A stretch of 64,000 bases of DNA from Rheinheimera soli (GCF_021290985.1 NZ_JAJOYU010000009.1:1-64000); one strand, 5' to 3'. Shown: positions 17,605 to 29,021, numbered from the stretch's first letter. Notes: generated by a model not told the origin, from the letters alone. Made by a program: numbers and translations.

Positions 17605-18735
17605 TCAGCGACCGTCAATGCCGGTCATTGGCTCTACTGTTTCCCACTGCTGGCAAGACGGACAGAGCCAATAAGGTTGTTTGGTTTTAAAACCACAATT
17701 GCGGCAATGATACAGTACTTTGGTATCCAGATAAGCCTGTAACATTTGTTCTATTTCAGCCAGATGTGGCTCAGACGGATCTTGCAACCGTCTGATTTGA
17801 ATAAACTTTAAAAATAAGCGGATATTCGGCTGCTGCTTCAATTTATCTGTCAGCAAATTTTCAGCTTGTTGCAGATTCTCGCCCTGCGCGTAAAATTGTG
17901 CCAGCTCTGCTATAGCGCTGATGTTTTTATGTTTGCGGCTCAGTTCCGTCAGAAGTGCCTGCCACTCTGCTGGTTCTGGTGTTGTTTGCTGCACTAAAGG
18001 CAATAACTCAGCAGCCCATTGAGGCCGTTGTTGCAGTATGGCCAGCAACAGCTCACGTGCTTCGGTAAACTCTTCTTCGGCAATCAGTTTTTTTGCCAGT
18101 TCGTATTTAGGCCGCAAGGATACCGGATAACGTTGGATCAACTGGCGGTACGCATCGCTTGGCGCCGGTTCTTTACGCCAGGCTTCACAGCTAAAATTCG
18201 CCACGCCAATACGTAAGGAACGGGAATCTGTCTGTTCTACTACTGCACGGAAATCCATGGCTTTTTGCCATTCGTGAGTGGCAGTAAATAAGCTAAAGAG
18301 TTGTTTTAACACAGCTTCGCGAATGCTTTCGGCCTGAACCAATGCGCTTAATAAAGGCTCTGCTCTATCGTATAAACCCGCACTAAAGTAATCTTTGGCT
18401 AGCTCAAACTGTATTTTTTGTGCCTGTTGTTTTGGCAGTTTTAATTGATGCAACTTTTCATGAATACGAATGGCTTTATCCCAGTCACCACGGCGACGGA
18501 ACAGGTTGGCTAAGGCCAGGTAGGTATCAATAGTAGCGGCTTCCACATCAAGCAATTGCAGTAATTGCTCAATAGCTTTGTCTTCCTGATCAGTTAACAG
18601 GAAATTTAAGCCAGAGGATAAGTTTTTGGTGACAGAAGCCCTGCCCTTAAGCTCCTTTTGTTTTTCGCTGTTGCGGCCCATAAACCAGCCGTAAGCGGCG
18701 GCGACAGGAAGTAACAGAAATAACAGTTCCAGCAT
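17605..18735 (-). CDS. lapB: LPS assembly protein B (TPR and rubredoxin-like)
   Basis: LapB (YciM) anchors in the inner membrane and works with FtsH to degrade LpxC and so balance LPS synthesis. The product has 376 residues. One N-terminal membrane segment (LELLFLLLPVAAAYGWFMG) is followed by a row of TPR helices (about 60-330). The C-terminal rubredoxin-like metal knuckles are CRNCGF and CPSCQQW. All hallmarks are present. The gene starts 5 bases after the lapA stop. Confidence 0.96.
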   Translation of the reverse strand: MLELLFLLLPVAAAYGWFMGRNSEKQKELKGRASVTKNLSSGLNFLLTDQEDKAIEQLLQLLDVEAATIDTYLALANLFRRRGDWDKAIRIHEKLHQLKLPKQQAQKIQFELAKDYFSAGLYDRAEPLLSALVQAESIREAVLKQLFSLFTATHEWQKAMDFRAVVEQTDSRSLRIGVANFSCEAWRKEPAPSDAYRQLIQRYPVSLRPKYELAKKLIAEEEFTEARELLLAILQQRPQWAAELLPLVQQTTPEPAEWQALLTELSRKHKNISAIAELAQFYAQGENLQQAENLLTDKLKQQPNIRLFLKFIQIRRLQDPSEPHLAEIEQMLQAYLDTKVLYHCRNCGFKTKQPYWLCPSCQQWETVEPMTGIDGR

Positions 18736-18740
18736 AGGAG

Positions 18741-18983
18741 TCAGGTTTTATCTGAAGATTTAGCAAACCAACCTTTGGTTTTTGCCTTCAGGATAAAGGC
18801 CATAGACACACTCAGGCCAAGTAGAAAACCAGAGACTAAAAACAGAGCGGCGATATCCACCACTCTGAGTTCTGTTTTTGCAATAAGATAATTAAATTCA
18901 GCAACTTGCTGATTGAGGGAACCCAGAATAAGCCCGAAAATAATCAGGGCAATAATAAAGACAACATAAAAAAATCTGGTCAA
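18741..18983 (-). CDS. lapA: LPS assembly protein A
   Basis: The product is a small inner-membrane protein of 80 residues with two hydrophobic segments (about 4-22 and 42-66), paired with LapB in LPS homeostasis. The only usable start is TTG at 18983 with GGAG very close to it. No ATG exists early in the frame, so low-level translation is likely. The gap to ihfB is 35 bases, which suggests a joint transcript with ihfB, lapB and pyrF. Confidence 0.9.
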   Translation of the reverse strand: MTRFFYVVFIIALIIFGLILGSLNQQVAEFNYLIAKTELRVVDIAALFLVSGFLLGLSVSMAFILKAKTKGWFAKSSDKT

Positions 18984-19018
18984 AACTCCGTCAACCCCGT
19001 TTTTTAGCTGAAAAGAGA

Positions 19019-19303
19019 TCAGGTGTTAGTTTTCACCCGGTCACGTAATTCTTTACCCGGTTTGAAATGAGGCACGTATTTGCCATCTAATTCCACTTTA
19101 TCGCCGGTTTTTGGATTGCGACCTACACGAGGTGCGCGGTAATGCAGAGAAAAACTACCAAAACCACGAATTTCGATACGCTCGTTATTCGCCAGTGAGG
19201 TGGCCATTTGTTCCAGAATTTCTTTGACTGAAGATTCGATGTCTTTCACCTGGACATGAGAAAAATCAGTAGACAGTTTTTCGATCAATTCAGATTTGGT
19301 CAT
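19019..19303 (-). CDS. ihfB: Integration host factor subunit beta
   Basis: IHF-beta pairs with IHF-alpha to bend DNA sharply in the minor groove. The 94-residue product has the HU/IHF fold. The arm motif [23 protein letters not shown] ends in the intercalating proline (GRNP). It lies behind rpsA (69-base gap), the usual gammaproteobacterial arrangement. Confidence 0.98.
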   Translation of the reverse strand: MTKSELIEKLSTDFSHVQVKDIESSVKEILEQMATSLANNERIEIRGFGSFSLHYRAPRVGRNPKTGDKVELDGKYVPHFKPGKELRDRVKTNT

Positions 19304-19372
19304 GGACCCTCCGCTGTATCAGTAGAATGAAGGACCGGAGCAAATGCTCCAGCCCTTCTATACAAGCATCAA

Positions 19373-21049
19373 TTAGTCAGCTTTTTGAGCAGCTTTGAAT
19401 GCTTCGGCCATAGCGTTACCACCAAAATCAGTATCATCCTGCTTTTTGATAGTGTCCATAGCTTCTTTTTCTTCAGCTTCGAATTTCGCTTTGATTGACA
19501 GGCTGATTACGCGGTTTTTGCGGTCAACACCCATCAGGCGAGCTTCTACTTCTTCACCAACTTTTAATACTGTAGTAGCGTCTTCGATACGCTCACGAGC
19601 GATGTCAGATACGCGAACGTAACCTTCAACACCACCTTCCAGCATTACAGTAGCGCCTTTCGCGTCAACTGCAGTTACGTTGCCTTTAACGATAGCACCT
19701 TTTTTGTTATCAGCAAGGTAGCCGTTGAACGGGTCTTCGTCTAATTGCTTGATGCCTAAAGAGATACGCTCGCGCTCTGGGTCAACTTGTAACACAACTG
19801 CGTGTACTTCGTCGCCTTTCTTGAATTCACGTACAGCGTCTTCGCCAGTTGAATTCCAGCTGATGTCTGACAGGTGTACTAAACCGTCGATGCCACCGTC
19901 TAAACCGATGAAGATACCGAAGTCAGTGATTGACTTGATCTTACCAGATACGCGGTCACCCTTGTTGAAGCCCTTAGCGAACTCTTCCCATGGGTTGGCT
20001 TTACATTGTTTCAGACCTAAAGAAATACGACGACGTTCTTCGTCGATTTCCAGGACCATAACTTCCACTGAATCACCTAAGTTAACAACTTTAGATGGGT
20101 GGATGTTTTTGTTAGTCCAGTCCATTTCTGAAACGTGTACTAAACCTTCAACGCCTTCTTCGATTTCTACGAAGCAGCCGTAATCAGTCAGGTTAGTTAC
20201 GCGACCAGTGATGCGAGCACCTTCTGGGTAACGTGAAGCGATAGCGGCCCATGGATCTTCACCCATTTGCTTCAGACCTAAAGAAACACGTTGTTTCTCA
20301 CGGTCAAACTTCAGAACCTTAACTGGGATTTCGTCGCCAACATTGACGATTTCGCTTGGGTGTTTAACACGTTTCCAAGCCATGTCAGTGATGTGCAGTA
20401 AACCGTCAACGCCACCTAAATCTACGAATGCACCGTAGTCAGTCAGGTTCTTAACGATACCTTTAACTTCCATGCCTTCTTCTAAGTTTTGTAACAGTGT
20501 ATCGCGCTCAGCACTGCTTTCAGATTCGATCACAGCACGACGTGATACAACCACGTTGTTACGCTTCTGATCCAATTTGATTACTTTGAACTCAAGTTCT
20601 TTGTGTTCTAAGTGTAATGTGTCACGTACCGGACGCACGTCAACTAATGAACCAGGCAGGAATGCACGGATACCATCGACTTCGACAGTGAAACCGCCTT
20701 TAACTTTGCCAGTGATGATACCGATAACAGTAACTTTATCTTCACAAGCTTTTTCCAGGCGAACCCAGGATTCATGGCGTTTAGCTTTTTCGCGAGATAA
20801 TAAGGTTTCACCGAAACCGTCTTCTACCGCGTCCAGAGCTACGTCGATGATGTCACCAACGCTCACTTCAATCTCGCCAGCCAGGTTTTTGAATTGTTCA
20901 ACCGGGATTGCTGCTTCAGATTTCAGACCGGCGTCAACCAGTACTACGTCTTTATGAATAGCAACGATGGTTCCTTTAACGATAGAACCAGGGCGAGTTT
21001 CGATAGTCTTGAGGCTTTCCTCAAACAGTAGTGCAAAATTTTCAGTCAT
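19373..21049 (-). CDS. rpsA: 30S ribosomal protein S1
   Basis: S1 binds mRNA on the small subunit and helps to unfold it for initiation. The product has 558 residues with six S1 (OB-fold) repeats; examples are [49 protein letters not shown] and [19 protein letters not shown]. The ATG at 21049 gives [13 protein letters not shown], matching E. coli. A GTG two codons earlier was not used. It is flanked by cmk upstream and ihfB downstream. S1 genes often repress their own translation, but no clear leader structure was worked out here. Confidence 0.98.
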   Translation of the reverse strand: MTENFALLFEESLKTIETRPGSIVKGTIVAIHKDVVLVDAGLKSEAAIPVEQFKNLAGEIEVSVGDIIDVALDAVEDGFGETLLSREKAKRHESWVRLEKACEDKVTVIGIITGKVKGGFTVEVDGIRAFLPGSLVDVRPVRDTLHLEHKELEFKVIKLDQKRNNVVVSRRAVIESESSAERDTLLQNLEEGMEVKGIVKNLTDYGAFVDLGGVDGLLHITDMAWKRVKHPSEIVNVGDEIPVKVLKFDREKQRVSLGLKQMGEDPWAAIASRYPEGARITGRVTNLTDYGCFVEIEEGVEGLVHVSEMDWTNKNIHPSKVVNLGDSVEVMVLEIDEERRRISLGLKQCKANPWEEFAKGFNKGDRVSGKIKSITDFGIFIGLDGGIDGLVHLSDISWNSTGEDAVREFKKGDEVHAVVLQVDPERERISLGIKQLDEDPFNGYLADNKKGAIVKGNVTAVDAKGATVMLEGGVEGYVRVSDIARERIEDATTVLKVGEEVEARLMGVDRKNRVISLSIKAKFEAEEKEAMDTIKKQDDTDFGGNAMAEAFKAAQKAD

Positions 21050-21150
21050 ATTCACTTTTTCAGTTTAAGTGCTCCACGCACAGTCCTGTGTCATGGGGTT
21101 GCTAAGTTAACTTGTCATCTTCCTTGCGACAAGCTGTCCAACGTGAAGGT

Positions 21151-21831
21151 CTAGGCCTGGTTCAACTTTTTACAGACGTTGAGAACCTCGTCCAACACTT
21201 GTTCAATGGATTTATTGGTCGAATCCAGCATGTATGCATCGCTTGCAGGCTTTAAAGGCGCTACGGCGCGATTCATATCCCGTTCGTCACGGGCCTGTAT
21301 TTCGCTCAAAAGGTCGCCGATGTTAACATCATGGCCCTTTTCTTTCAACTCTAAATAACGCCGTCTGGCGCGCTCTGACGCGTCGGCTGTTAAAAAGATT
21401 TTAACTTCTGCCTGTGGGAACACCACAGTGCCCATATCACGGCCATCTGCGACTAAACCCGGCGCTTCTTTAAAAGCACGTTGACGGCGTAATAAGGCTT
21501 CACGTACCCGTGGTAAAGAGGCAATTTTAGAGGCCACTGACCCTACTTCTTCAGTACGTATGGTATGAGTGACATTTTCGCCTTCCAGCGTAATACGGGT
21601 ATTGCCTTGTTCGTCACAGGTAAACTGTACATCAAGGTGAGCAGCCAAAGGCTGTAATGCTTCTTCGTCAGAAGGGGCAATCTGATGATGGATAGCAGCT
21701 AAAGCTAATACACGATAAATCGCTCCGCTATCCAGCAGATGCCAGCCCAGTTTTTGGGAAACTAAACGGCAAATAGTGCCTTTCCCTGAGCCACCTGGTC
21801 CATCAATGGTAATTACCGGCGCTTGTTGCAT
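21151..21831 (-). CDS. cmk: Cytidylate kinase
   Basis: Cmk phosphorylates CMP and dCMP with ATP. The 226-residue product has the P-loop GPGGSGKGT (about residues 9-17), the CMP-binding [13 protein letters not shown] and the lid segment [13 protein letters not shown]. The ATG at 21831 follows GGAGG by a few bases. An earlier in-frame start would add eight residues with no counterpart in E. coli Cmk. It lies between aroA and rpsA, as in E. coli. Confidence 0.97.
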   Translation of the reverse strand: MQQAPVITIDGPGGSGKGTICRLVSQKLGWHLLDSGAIYRVLALAAIHHQIAPSDEEALQPLAAHLDVQFTCDEQGNTRITLEGENVTHTIRTEEVGSVASKIASLPRVREALLRRQRAFKEAPGLVADGRDMGTVVFPQAEVKIFLTADASERARRRYLELKEKGHDVNIGDLLSEIQARDERDMNRAVAPLKPASDAYMLDSTNKSIEQVLDEVLNVCKKLNQA

Positions 21832-21916
21832 TCTGCCTCCAAAACAGTCGAACACACAAAAAGATGCGGCATTATACAGAAATAAATGACAAAAAGCGCG
21901 GTTTAATCAAGGGGAT

Positions 21917-21939
21917 CGCGTAACCACTTGGGTTACGCG
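21917..21939 (-). terminator. Hairpin between aroA and cmk
   Basis: Perfect 9-bp arms (21917-21925 CGCGTAACC and 21931-21939) with a 5-nt loop sit 7 bases after the aroA stop. No T tract follows on the minus strand, so it may stabilise the mRNA end or be a small repeat rather than a strong terminator. Confidence 0.45.
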
Positions 21940-21946
21940 TTACATA

Positions 21947-23233
21947 TCAAACTAAAGTACTGAGTGTGCTAAACACTTCAAAGTATTGAGGAAATGTTTT
22001 ACGGGTACAATCTGGGTCTTCAATGGTTACCGCAGTGTTACTTAATGCAACCAAAGAGAAACACATAGCCATCCGGTGATCGTTGTAGGTTGCTATGCTG
22101 GCATGTTTCAGTGTCGTTGGTGGCGTGATTAAAATGTAATCTTCACCTTCTTCCACTTCAGCACCTACTTTACGCAGTTCCGTCGCCATAGCCGATAAGC
22201 GGTCAGTTTCCTTCACGCGCCAGTTGTAGACATTACGGATAGCTGTTGGACCTTCAGCGAACAAAGCTGTGGTCGCAATGGTCATAGCTGCATCAGGAAT
22301 GGCGTTATAATCGCGGTCTATGCCCTTTAACTGGTTACGGGTAACCGAAATGTAGTCATAACCCCAGTCTACTGTTGCTCCCATAGCTTCTAAAGCGTCG
22401 GCAAAGTGAATATCGCCCTGCACTGCATTTTTGCCAATACCTGTGACTTTTATCGTACCGCCTTTAATAGCTGCAGCTGCGAGGAAATAAGAAGCAGAAG
22501 ATGCATCCCCTTCAACTAAGAAATCACCAGGCGACTGATACTGCTGATTGCCTTTGACAACAAAGCTTTGATAGTTCTTGTTTTCGACCACTACGCCAAA
22601 ACGAGCCATCAAGGCCAAAGTAATATCAATATAAGGTTTAGACACCAGCTCGCCGCTAATGACAATTTCGCTGTCACCCGATAATAAAGGTGCAGCCATC
22701 AGCACAGCAGTTAAAAACTGACTGGAGACAGAGCCATCAATACTGATTTTACCGCCAGCAAGCGCTTTACCGCGAATACGCAGCGGCGGATAGTCTTTGT
22801 GCTGCAGGTACTCGATATCGGCATTCCACTGCAGCAATGCATCCACCAGATGACCAATAGGACGTTCGTACATCCGTGGCTCACCTGTTAAGGTTACATC
22901 GACATTGGACACAGCCAGAGCTGCAGTTAACGGGCGCATCGCCGTGCCGGCATTGCCTAAAAACAGCTCAAGAGGTTCTTTATGCTGAAATACGCCCGCC
23001 ACACCATTGATTTCGCACACTGTTTTATCCGCAGATAACGAAAACTGTACGCCAAGTGCTGTTAAGGCATTAAGCATATGGCTGACATCATCGCTATCGA
23101 GCAAATTGGTGATACGGGTTGTGCCTTTGGCTAAAGCGGCCAGCAATAAAGCCCGATTGGAGATACTTTTTGAACCAGGTAAATGCACCACGCCTGAAAC
23201 TTTAGCGATAGGTTCTAAGGTTAAAGTTTTCAT
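21947..23233 (-). CDS. aroA: 3-phosphoshikimate 1-carboxyvinyltransferase (EPSP synthase)
   Basis: The enzyme joins shikimate-3-phosphate and PEP in the sixth step of chorismate synthesis. The product has 428 residues. The N-terminal [16 protein letters not shown] and the PEP-site motif [13 protein letters not shown] (class I form) are both present. So are the substrate motif [10 protein letters not shown] and the C-terminal [11 protein letters not shown]. Its ATG overlaps the serC stop by one base (TGATG), so the two are translationally linked. Confidence 0.98.
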   Translation of the reverse strand: MKTLTLEPIAKVSGVVHLPGSKSISNRALLLAALAKGTTRITNLLDSDDVSHMLNALTALGVQFSLSADKTVCEINGVAGVFQHKEPLELFLGNAGTAMRPLTAALAVSNVDVTLTGEPRMYERPIGHLVDALLQWNADIEYLQHKDYPPLRIRGKALAGGKISIDGSVSSQFLTAVLMAAPLLSGDSEIVISGELVSKPYIDITLALMARFGVVVENKNYQSFVVKGNQQYQSPGDFLVEGDASSASYFLAAAAIKGGTIKVTGIGKNAVQGDIHFADALEAMGATVDWGYDYISVTRNQLKGIDRDYNAIPDAAMTIATTALFAEGPTAIRNVYNWRVKETDRLSAMATELRKVGAEVEEGEDYILITPPTTLKHASIATYNDHRMAMCFSLVALSNTAVTIEDPDCTRKTFPQYFEVFSTLSTLV

Positions 23234-24312
23234 CAGCCGTGCACCCGCTCAAATTCTTTCATAAAAGTCACTAAAGTTTGTACGCCTTCAAGTGGCATAG
23301 CGTTGTAGATACTGGCGCGCATACCGCCGACCATACGATGGCCTTTTAATGCCAACAAACCATTGGCTTCGGCTTCGTTGACAAACAAGTCGTTCAGCGT
23401 TTCGTCACCCAATAAAAACGGTACGTTCATCGAGGAACGGAATTGAGGCGCTACGTCGTTGCGATAAAAATCGCTTTGATCGATATAACCATACAAGGTT
23501 TCGGCTTTAAGCTTATTGCGTAGCTGCATAGCTTCAACACCACCCTGACGCTTCAGCCACTGGAAGACTAAACCAGCCAGATACCAGGCATAAGTGGGCG
23601 GCGTATTAAACATACTGTCGTTGTCAGCGGCCAAACGATAATCTAAAACGCTCGGAATGCTGCTGCCTTTGGCGGGTAACAAGTCTTCACGCACTATGGC
23701 AAGAGTTAAACCTGAAGGCCCGATATTCTTTTGAGCTCCGGCATAAATCACACCATAACGGCTGACATCAATATGCCGAGATAAGATAGTGGATGACAGA
23801 TCGGCCACTAAAGGCGCTTTGGTGCTGGGTAAGTCGATAAACTCCATGCCATCCACAGTCTCATTCGGGCAAAAATGCACGAAGCTGGCATTGTCATTGA
23901 GCTGCCAGTCTGAAGTTGGTATTAAAGTGCGAAGGCCATCTTGCTTAAACTGAATCGCCTGAGCTTTTAAGGCAGTGAATTTTTCGGCTTCTTCAACAGC
24001 AGCCTTAGACCAGGCGCCTGAGACAATATAATCTGCACTGACACCAGTTTTAGCTAAATTCAGTGGCACAGCAGAAAACTGACCGCGACCACCACCGTGC
24101 ATAAACAGCACTTTGTAGTTGGCTGGTATGCACAATAAATCGCGCAGGTCCTGCTCTGCCTGAGCCGCAACCTGCATAAAATCTTTGCCTCTGTGACTCA
24201 TCTCCATAATGGAGCAGCCGCGACCGTGCCAGTTGATCAACTCTTCCTGTGCCTGTTGCATCACTTCCACCGGCAACATAGCCGGGCCAGCACAAAAGTT
24301 ATAGGTGGTCAT
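23233..24312 (-). CDS. serC: Phosphoserine aminotransferase
   Basis: This PLP enzyme makes 3-phosphoserine, and also acts in pyridoxal 5'-phosphate synthesis. The 359-residue product has the N-terminal [13 protein letters not shown]. The cofactor lysine is in [14 protein letters not shown], and the C-terminal [16 protein letters not shown] binds phosphate. The start has GGAGCAAGAG directly upstream. serC and aroA form the usual serC-aroA operon, here followed by cmk and rpsA. Confidence 0.98.
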   Translation of the reverse strand: MTTYNFCAGPAMLPVEVMQQAQEELINWHGRGCSIMEMSHRGKDFMQVAAQAEQDLRDLLCIPANYKVLFMHGGGRGQFSAVPLNLAKTGVSADYIVSGAWSKAAVEEAEKFTALKAQAIQFKQDGLRTLIPTSDWQLNDNASFVHFCPNETVDGMEFIDLPSTKAPLVADLSSTILSRHIDVSRYGVIYAGAQKNIGPSGLTLAIVREDLLPAKGSSIPSVLDYRLAADNDSMFNTPPTYAWYLAGLVFQWLKRQGGVEAMQLRNKLKAETLYGYIDQSDFYRNDVAPQFRSSMNVPFLLGDETLNDLFVNEAEANGLLALKGHRMVGGMRASIYNAMPLEGVQTLVTFMKEFERVHG

Positions 24313-24506
24313 CTCTTGCTCCTGTTACAACGCTTTATCGAATAAAAAACAAATTAGAAAACGGCTTTGGGTCATCTATGGATGATCTTTATTTTGTGGC
24401 CTTGGGTTTATCAGTGAAAGATCTATCTACGAATAATCCTGACGTCTGGACGGCTCTTTCTAAACAGCCGCTACTTTAACGCACTTTACAAAAGACAGAA
24501 ATAAAA

Positions 24507-24553
24507 AAGGGGCCAGATCACATTATTTTTTAAGTAATGTGATCTGGCCCCTT
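24507..24553 (-). terminator. Long palindrome after gyrA, REP-like
   Basis: Perfect 19-bp arms (24507-24525 and 24535-24553) with a 9-nt loop lie about 10 bases after the gyrA stop; each arm ends AAGGGGCCAGATCACATTA. On the minus strand it is followed by TTTTTTAT, so it can serve as a rho-independent terminator. The unusual length and the GGGGCCAGATC core also fit a REP element. The remaining gap to serC (24313-24506) shows nothing further. Confidence 0.85.
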
Positions 24554-24563
24554 CTTAACAGTC

Positions 24564-27188
24564 TTACTCTTCTTCGCCGTCCGCTACAGTATCCTCTGTC
24601 GGATTTTGTGCGGCTAAGGCTGCAGCTTCCGCTTCTGCGGCTGCTACTTCGTCTTGATCCTGAATTTCGTCGATGCGTTGTACACCTACTACTTTTTCAC
24701 CTTCGATGGTGCGGATCAAAATAACACCGGCAGTGTTACGGCCTACTTGTGATACTTCGCTGACGCGGGTCCGTACCAGTGTGCCTTTGTCAGAAATCAA
24801 CATGATTTCATCCAGCGCATTCACTTGTACTGCACCTACCACCAGACCATTACGTTCAGAAACCTTAATAGAGACTACGCCTTGAGTAGCACGGCTCTTC
24901 TCTGGGTATTCCTGCAGCGCGGTACGTTTACCGTAGCCGTTTTCAGTCACAGTTAGAATAGCGCCTTCGCTCTTCGGAACAATCAATGACACCACAGAGC
25001 CGTTTTCGCGTAAGCGGATACCGCGAACACCTGTAGCTCCACGCCCCATTGGACGAACCTGATCTTCTTTAAAGCGCACTACTTTACCGTCGTCCGAGAA
25101 CAACATGATCTGGCTGTTGCCGTCTGTGATATCCACACCAATCAGCTGATCGCCTTCGTTCAGATTCACAGCAATAATGCCGTTGCTGCGTGGACGAGAG
25201 TATTCAGTCAGTGAGGTTTTCTTCACAGTACCGTTGGCAGTGGCCATAAACACATACTTGCCTTCTTCGTATTCACGAACCGGCAGAATAGCGGTGATAC
25301 GTTCGTTTTCTTCCAACGGCAGTAAGTTAACTATTGGCTTACCACGGGCCTGACGGGAGGCCAGCGGTAATTGATACACCTTCATCCAGTACAGACGACC
25401 ACGGTTCGAGAAACACAAAATCGTATCGTGGGTGCTGGCGATCAACAACTGGTCGACAAAGTCTTCATCTTTTACTGTAGTTGCCGCTTTACCACGACCA
25501 CCACGACGCTGAGCTTCATAGTCAGACAGAGCCTGATACTTGGCGTAGCCTAAATGTGATAAAGTCACGACCACGTCTTCTTCAGTGATCAAGTCTTCCA
25601 TGTTGATATCCATCGCGTTGTCCTGAATTTCAGTACGACGGGCATCACCATATTGGGCTTTTGCAGCCTCTAACTCTTCACAGATCACTTCCATTAAACG
25701 CTCCGGGCTACCCAGAATGTGTAATAACTCAGCAATCAGCAGTAATAACTCTTTGTACTCGTCCAGAATTTTTTCATGTTCCAGACCAGTCAGTTTGTGT
25801 AGGCGTAAATCCAGGATTGCCTGAGCCTGTTGTTCAGTCAGGAAATACTCGCCATCACGGATACCAAAGTGCTCTTCCAGCCATTCAGGACGAGCGGCAT
25901 TTTCACCGGCGCGTTCTAACATGGCGCTGACATCACCTAACTGCCAGCCACGAGCCACTAAACCTTGTTTGGCATCGGCCGGGCTTGATGAGTTTTTGAT
26001 TAAATCAATAATTTCATCAATGTTGGCAAGAGCTATGGCCAAACCTTCTAAGATATGAGCACGGTCACGGGCTTTACGTAAGTCATAGACTGTTCTGCGT
26101 GTCACCACTTCGCGGCGGTGCAACACAAAACATTGCAGCATGTGCTTTAAGCCCATCAACTTCGGCTGGCCCTGATCCAGGGCAACCATGTTGATACCAA
26201 ACACAGTTTGCATTTGAGTTTGGGTATACAAGTGATTGATCAATACGTCTGACGATTCGCCACGTTTCACTTCAATCACAATACGCATACCGTCTTTATC
26301 AGACTCGTCGCGTAATGCTGAAATACCTTCGATGCGTTTTTCTTTCACCAGCTCGGCGATTTTTTCAATCAGACGGGCTTTGTTGACCTGATAAGGAATT
26401 TCATCAACAACAATAGTCTCGCGACCGGTTTTTTCGTCAGTTTCAATATGAGTTCTGGCGCGGATATACACCTTGCCACGACCGGTGCGGTAGGCTTCTT
26501 CGATGCCACGACGGCCATTGATAATAGCGGCTGTCGGGAAATCTGGTCCCGGCATCAGTTCCATCAGTTCTGGAATGCTGATATCCGGATTCGCAATCAA
26601 TGCCAGACAGGCATCAATCACTTCATTTAAATTGTGTGGCGGAATATTGGTCGCCATACCCACTGCAATACCAGACGAGCCGTTGACCAGCAGGTTTGGA
26701 ATTTTAGTAGGTAATACAGCCGGGATCATTTCAGTGCCGTCGTAGTTAGGCACAAAGTCGACTGTCTCTTTATCCAGGTCGGCTAATAATTCCCCTGCGA
26801 TACGCGACATACGCACTTCGGTATAACGCATCGCTGCTGCAGAGTCGCCGTCTACGGAACCGAAGTTACCCTGACCGTCAACCAGCATGTAACGTAAGGA
26901 GAAAGGCTGAGCCATACGAACTATAGTGTCGTATACAGCGCTGTCACCGTGTGGATGGTATTTACCTATGACGTCACCGACGACACGGGCAGATTTTTTG
27001 TAGGCTTTATTCCAGTCATTGCCTAACTCTTTCATCGCAAACAAAACGCGACGGTGAACTGGCTTTAAACCGTCCCTTACGTCCGGTAAGGCACGCCCCA
27101 CAATAACGCTCATTGCATAATCGAGATAAGAATTCTTTAATTCTTCTTCGATATTAATGGGAACAATTTCTTTGGCCAAATTTGTCAT
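24564..27188 (-). CDS. gyrA: DNA gyrase subunit A
   Basis: GyrA cuts and reseals DNA to let GyrB drive negative supercoiling. The 874-residue product has the catalytic Tyr122 ([11 protein letters not shown]). The quinolone-resistance region is [13 protein letters not shown], with wild-type Ser83 and Asp87. The GyrA box QRRGGRGK (about 565) opens the C-terminal beta-pinwheel. The tail is acidic and alanine-rich, ending DTVADGEEE. It diverges from ubiG across a 188-bp gap, as in many gammaproteobacteria. Confidence 0.99.
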   Translation of the reverse strand: MTNLAKEIVPINIEEELKNSYLDYAMSVIVGRALPDVRDGLKPVHRRVLFAMKELGNDWNKAYKKSARVVGDVIGKYHPHGDSAVYDTIVRMAQPFSLRYMLVDGQGNFGSVDGDSAAAMRYTEVRMSRIAGELLADLDKETVDFVPNYDGTEMIPAVLPTKIPNLLVNGSSGIAVGMATNIPPHNLNEVIDACLALIANPDISIPELMELMPGPDFPTAAIINGRRGIEEAYRTGRGKVYIRARTHIETDEKTGRETIVVDEIPYQVNKARLIEKIAELVKEKRIEGISALRDESDKDGMRIVIEVKRGESSDVLINHLYTQTQMQTVFGINMVALDQGQPKLMGLKHMLQCFVLHRREVVTRRTVYDLRKARDRAHILEGLAIALANIDEIIDLIKNSSSPADAKQGLVARGWQLGDVSAMLERAGENAARPEWLEEHFGIRDGEYFLTEQQAQAILDLRLHKLTGLEHEKILDEYKELLLLIAELLHILGSPERLMEVICEELEAAKAQYGDARRTEIQDNAMDINMEDLITEEDVVVTLSHLGYAKYQALSDYEAQRRGGRGKAATTVKDEDFVDQLLIASTHDTILCFSNRGRLYWMKVYQLPLASRQARGKPIVNLLPLEENERITAILPVREYEEGKYVFMATANGTVKKTSLTEYSRPRSNGIIAVNLNEGDQLIGVDITDGNSQIMLFSDDGKVVRFKEDQVRPMGRGATGVRGIRLRENGSVVSLIVPKSEGAILTVTENGYGKRTALQEYPEKSRATQGVVSIKVSERNGLVVGAVQVNALDEIMLISDKGTLVRTRVSEVSQVGRNTAGVILIRTIEGEKVVGVQRIDEIQDQDEVAAAEAEAAALAAQNPTEDTVADGEEE

Positions 27189-27322
27189 AAAAAGCTTTTT
27201 TCCCTTAAATCAACAAGATACCCGCGTTTTTTACTGTAATGGGTCGCGGGACAAAGGCGGATTCTACCACAGAAAAAATACCTTGCCAGTTCTGTTGTGC
27301 TTTGTACAGATGTGTCTGGTGA

Positions 27323-27350
27323 TTGCTCAAACAGATCAAGGCTTTATAAT
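27323..27350 (+). promoter_or_regulatory. Likely ubiG promoter
   Basis: There is a -35-like TTGCTC (27323-27328), a 16-bp spacer and a perfect -10 TATAAT (27345-27350). Transcription would begin near 27357, 20 bases before the ATG at 27377. The rest of the gyrA-ubiG gap was not resolved. Confidence 0.55.
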
Positions 27351-27376
27351 AGGCAAAATTTTAAATGGATACGCTT

Positions 27377-28087
27377 ATGAACCCCTCTTCCAATGTTGAT
27401 CCGGCCGAAATTGCCAAGTTTAATGAAATCGCATCCCGCTGGTGGGATCCGTCCGGTGAATTTAAGCCGTTACATCAACTGAATCCTTGCCGCTTGGCCT
27501 TTATCAGCGATCAGGTTCAAGGTTTATTTGGTAAAAAAACTGTAGACGTTGGCTGTGGTGGTGGCATTTTGGCTGAAGCTATGGCGAAAGCCGGTGCTGA
27601 AGTCACCGGCATTGATATGGCCGACGAAGCTTTAACAGTGGCCAAATTACATGCATTGGAATCTGCTGTAACAGTTCAGTATCAACAAAGCACTGCGGAA
27701 GACTTTGCCGCAGCCAATCAAGGTTCCTTTGATTTAGTGACCTGCATGGAAATGCTGGAGCATGTGCCTGAACCTGCTTCCGTGGTGAAGGCTTGTGCTG
27801 ATTTAGCCAAACCAGGCGCGACCTTGGTGTTCTCGACCTTAAACAAAACCTGGAAAGCCTATCTGATGGCTATTGTCGGAGCTGAACAGGTCCTCAAACT
27901 GGTACCTAAAGGTACACATGAGTTTGAGAAGTTTATCCGCCCTTCTGATCTGATGCGTTTTATCGATGATGCGGGTTTACAGGTGGTGGATGCCACAGGT
28001 CTGCACTACAACCCTATTAATCAATCCTTCCGCACTGGCCCTGGGCTGGATGTAAATTATTTTGTAGTAGCGAAAAAGCCGTTATGA
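27377..28087 (+). CDS. ubiG: Ubiquinone biosynthesis O-methyltransferase
   Basis: UbiG does both O-methylations in ubiquinone synthesis with SAM. The product has 236 residues. The family start [28 protein letters not shown] is clear; SAM motif I is [15 protein letters not shown] and post-I is [10 protein letters not shown]. An ATG four codons earlier (27365) is possible; 27377 was preferred because GGA lies just upstream and the predicted transcript starts only 8 bases before 27365. It overlaps the next gene by four bases (ATGA). Confidence 0.96.
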   Translation: MNPSSNVDPAEIAKFNEIASRWWDPSGEFKPLHQLNPCRLAFISDQVQGLFGKKTVDVGCGGGILAEAMAKAGAEVTGIDMADEALTVAKLHALESAVTVQYQQSTAEDFAAANQGSFDLVTCMEMLEHVPEPASVVKACADLAKPGATLVFSTLNKTWKAYLMAIVGAEQVLKLVPKGTHEFEKFIRPSDLMRFIDDAGLQVVDATGLHYNPINQSFRTGPGLDVNYFVVAKKPL

Positions 28088-28761
28088 CCCAACAGCTCAT
28101 TCAACTTAAAAAACCAGCCGCCATTTTGTTTGATTTAGATGGCACGCTGGTCGATACCGCACAGGATTTAGGCGCAGCACTGAATTTTGTACTGCGACAG
28201 CATGGTATGCCAGAAAAAAGCTACGAAGAATACCGTCCTATGGCATCGCATGGTGCCAAAGGTTTACTGCAGCTTGGCTTTGGTGAAGCGATAAAAGACA
28301 TTGATTTTGGTAAGTCTCGTCAGAGTTTGCTGGATTATTACCATGAGCACAGCGGTGTGCACAGTTGTTTGTTTCCAGGCGCTGAAGAGTTATTTGCAGC
28401 GCTTGAGGCACGCAACATCCCTTGGGCTATAGTGACCAATAAACCTTATAAGCTCGCCGCCAAAGTACAACGTCAGTTACCTGCCTTGCTAAAAAGCCGT
28501 TTGTTACTAGGTGGCGACAGCCTTTCACAACGTAAACCTGATCCAACTCCTTTATGGATGACTGCTCACTATATACAGGTCCCAGCAAACCAGTGTTGGT
28601 ATATAGGAGATGCAGAGCGCGACATAGAAGCTGGACGTCGTGCTGGCATGCAAACCGTGATGTGCGATTTTGGTTATGTTGGGCCAGATGATAAAACTGA
28701 ACTTTGGGGCGCAGATTTACATATTTCCCACTTCATAGACTTGATCCGACACCTCGACTGA
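28084..28761 (+). CDS. HAD-superfamily phosphatase, Gph/MupP type
   Basis: The 225-residue product has the HAD nucleophile motif [10 protein letters not shown] (residues 17-26), motif II IVTNKP, and the C-terminal [15 protein letters not shown]. It is annotated in many genomes as phosphoglycolate phosphatase. In Pseudomonas the gene right behind ubiG is mupP, the N-acetylmuramate 6-phosphate phosphatase of peptidoglycan recycling. The same place here makes MupP a good alternative. The four-base overlap with ubiG shows co-translation. The substrate cannot be read from the sequence. Confidence 0.9.
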   Translation: MTQQLIQLKKPAAILFDLDGTLVDTAQDLGAALNFVLRQHGMPEKSYEEYRPMASHGAKGLLQLGFGEAIKDIDFGKSRQSLLDYYHEHSGVHSCLFPGAEELFAALEARNIPWAIVTNKPYKLAAKVQRQLPALLKSRLLLGGDSLSQRKPDPTPLWMTAHYIQVPANQCWYIGDAERDIEAGRRAGMQTVMCDFGYVGPDDKTELWGADLHISHFIDLIRHLD

Positions 28762-28974
28762 GTTCAGTTTTTTCATATTTTTGGTCAATTAAAAATCACC
28801 TCTTTGCGGGTGATTTTACTAATCACTTAAAATTTAACCGAACAGACAAAATAGATTTTTTACTGAAAAACTATTGCTTCCCTGCAGAGGTTTTTAAAAG
28901 CCTATTTCGCACGTTAGCGGACACTAACATGCTGCTTTTTTCGCCCGCCAGCAGGGGTTGCAATTGCTATTGAT

Positions 28975-29021
28975 CCACTCTATCTTGTGATCCGTTCTCC
29001 TTTCACCCCTAGATGTTGTGT
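28975..29021 (+). promoter_or_regulatory. Two NrdR-like boxes upstream of nrdA
   Basis: Within the 370-bp gap before nrdA, CCACTCTATCTTGTGA (28975-28990) and CCCCTAGATGTTGTGT (29006-29021) each fit the palindromic 16-bp NrdR box at 11 positions. They are spaced 31 bp start to start, three helical turns, which is the hallmark of NrdR operators. NrdR would repress nrdAB when dATP/ATP is high. The rest of the gap shows no gene; an inverted repeat near 28796-28815 (ATCACC/GGTGAT) may end the ubiG transcript. Confidence 0.7.

Noticed and set aside
28704-28973. 89-codon frame after the HAD phosphatase
   Set aside because: It starts inside the phosphatase in another frame and has no ribosome-binding site; the stretch carries a hairpin and regulatory boxes instead.
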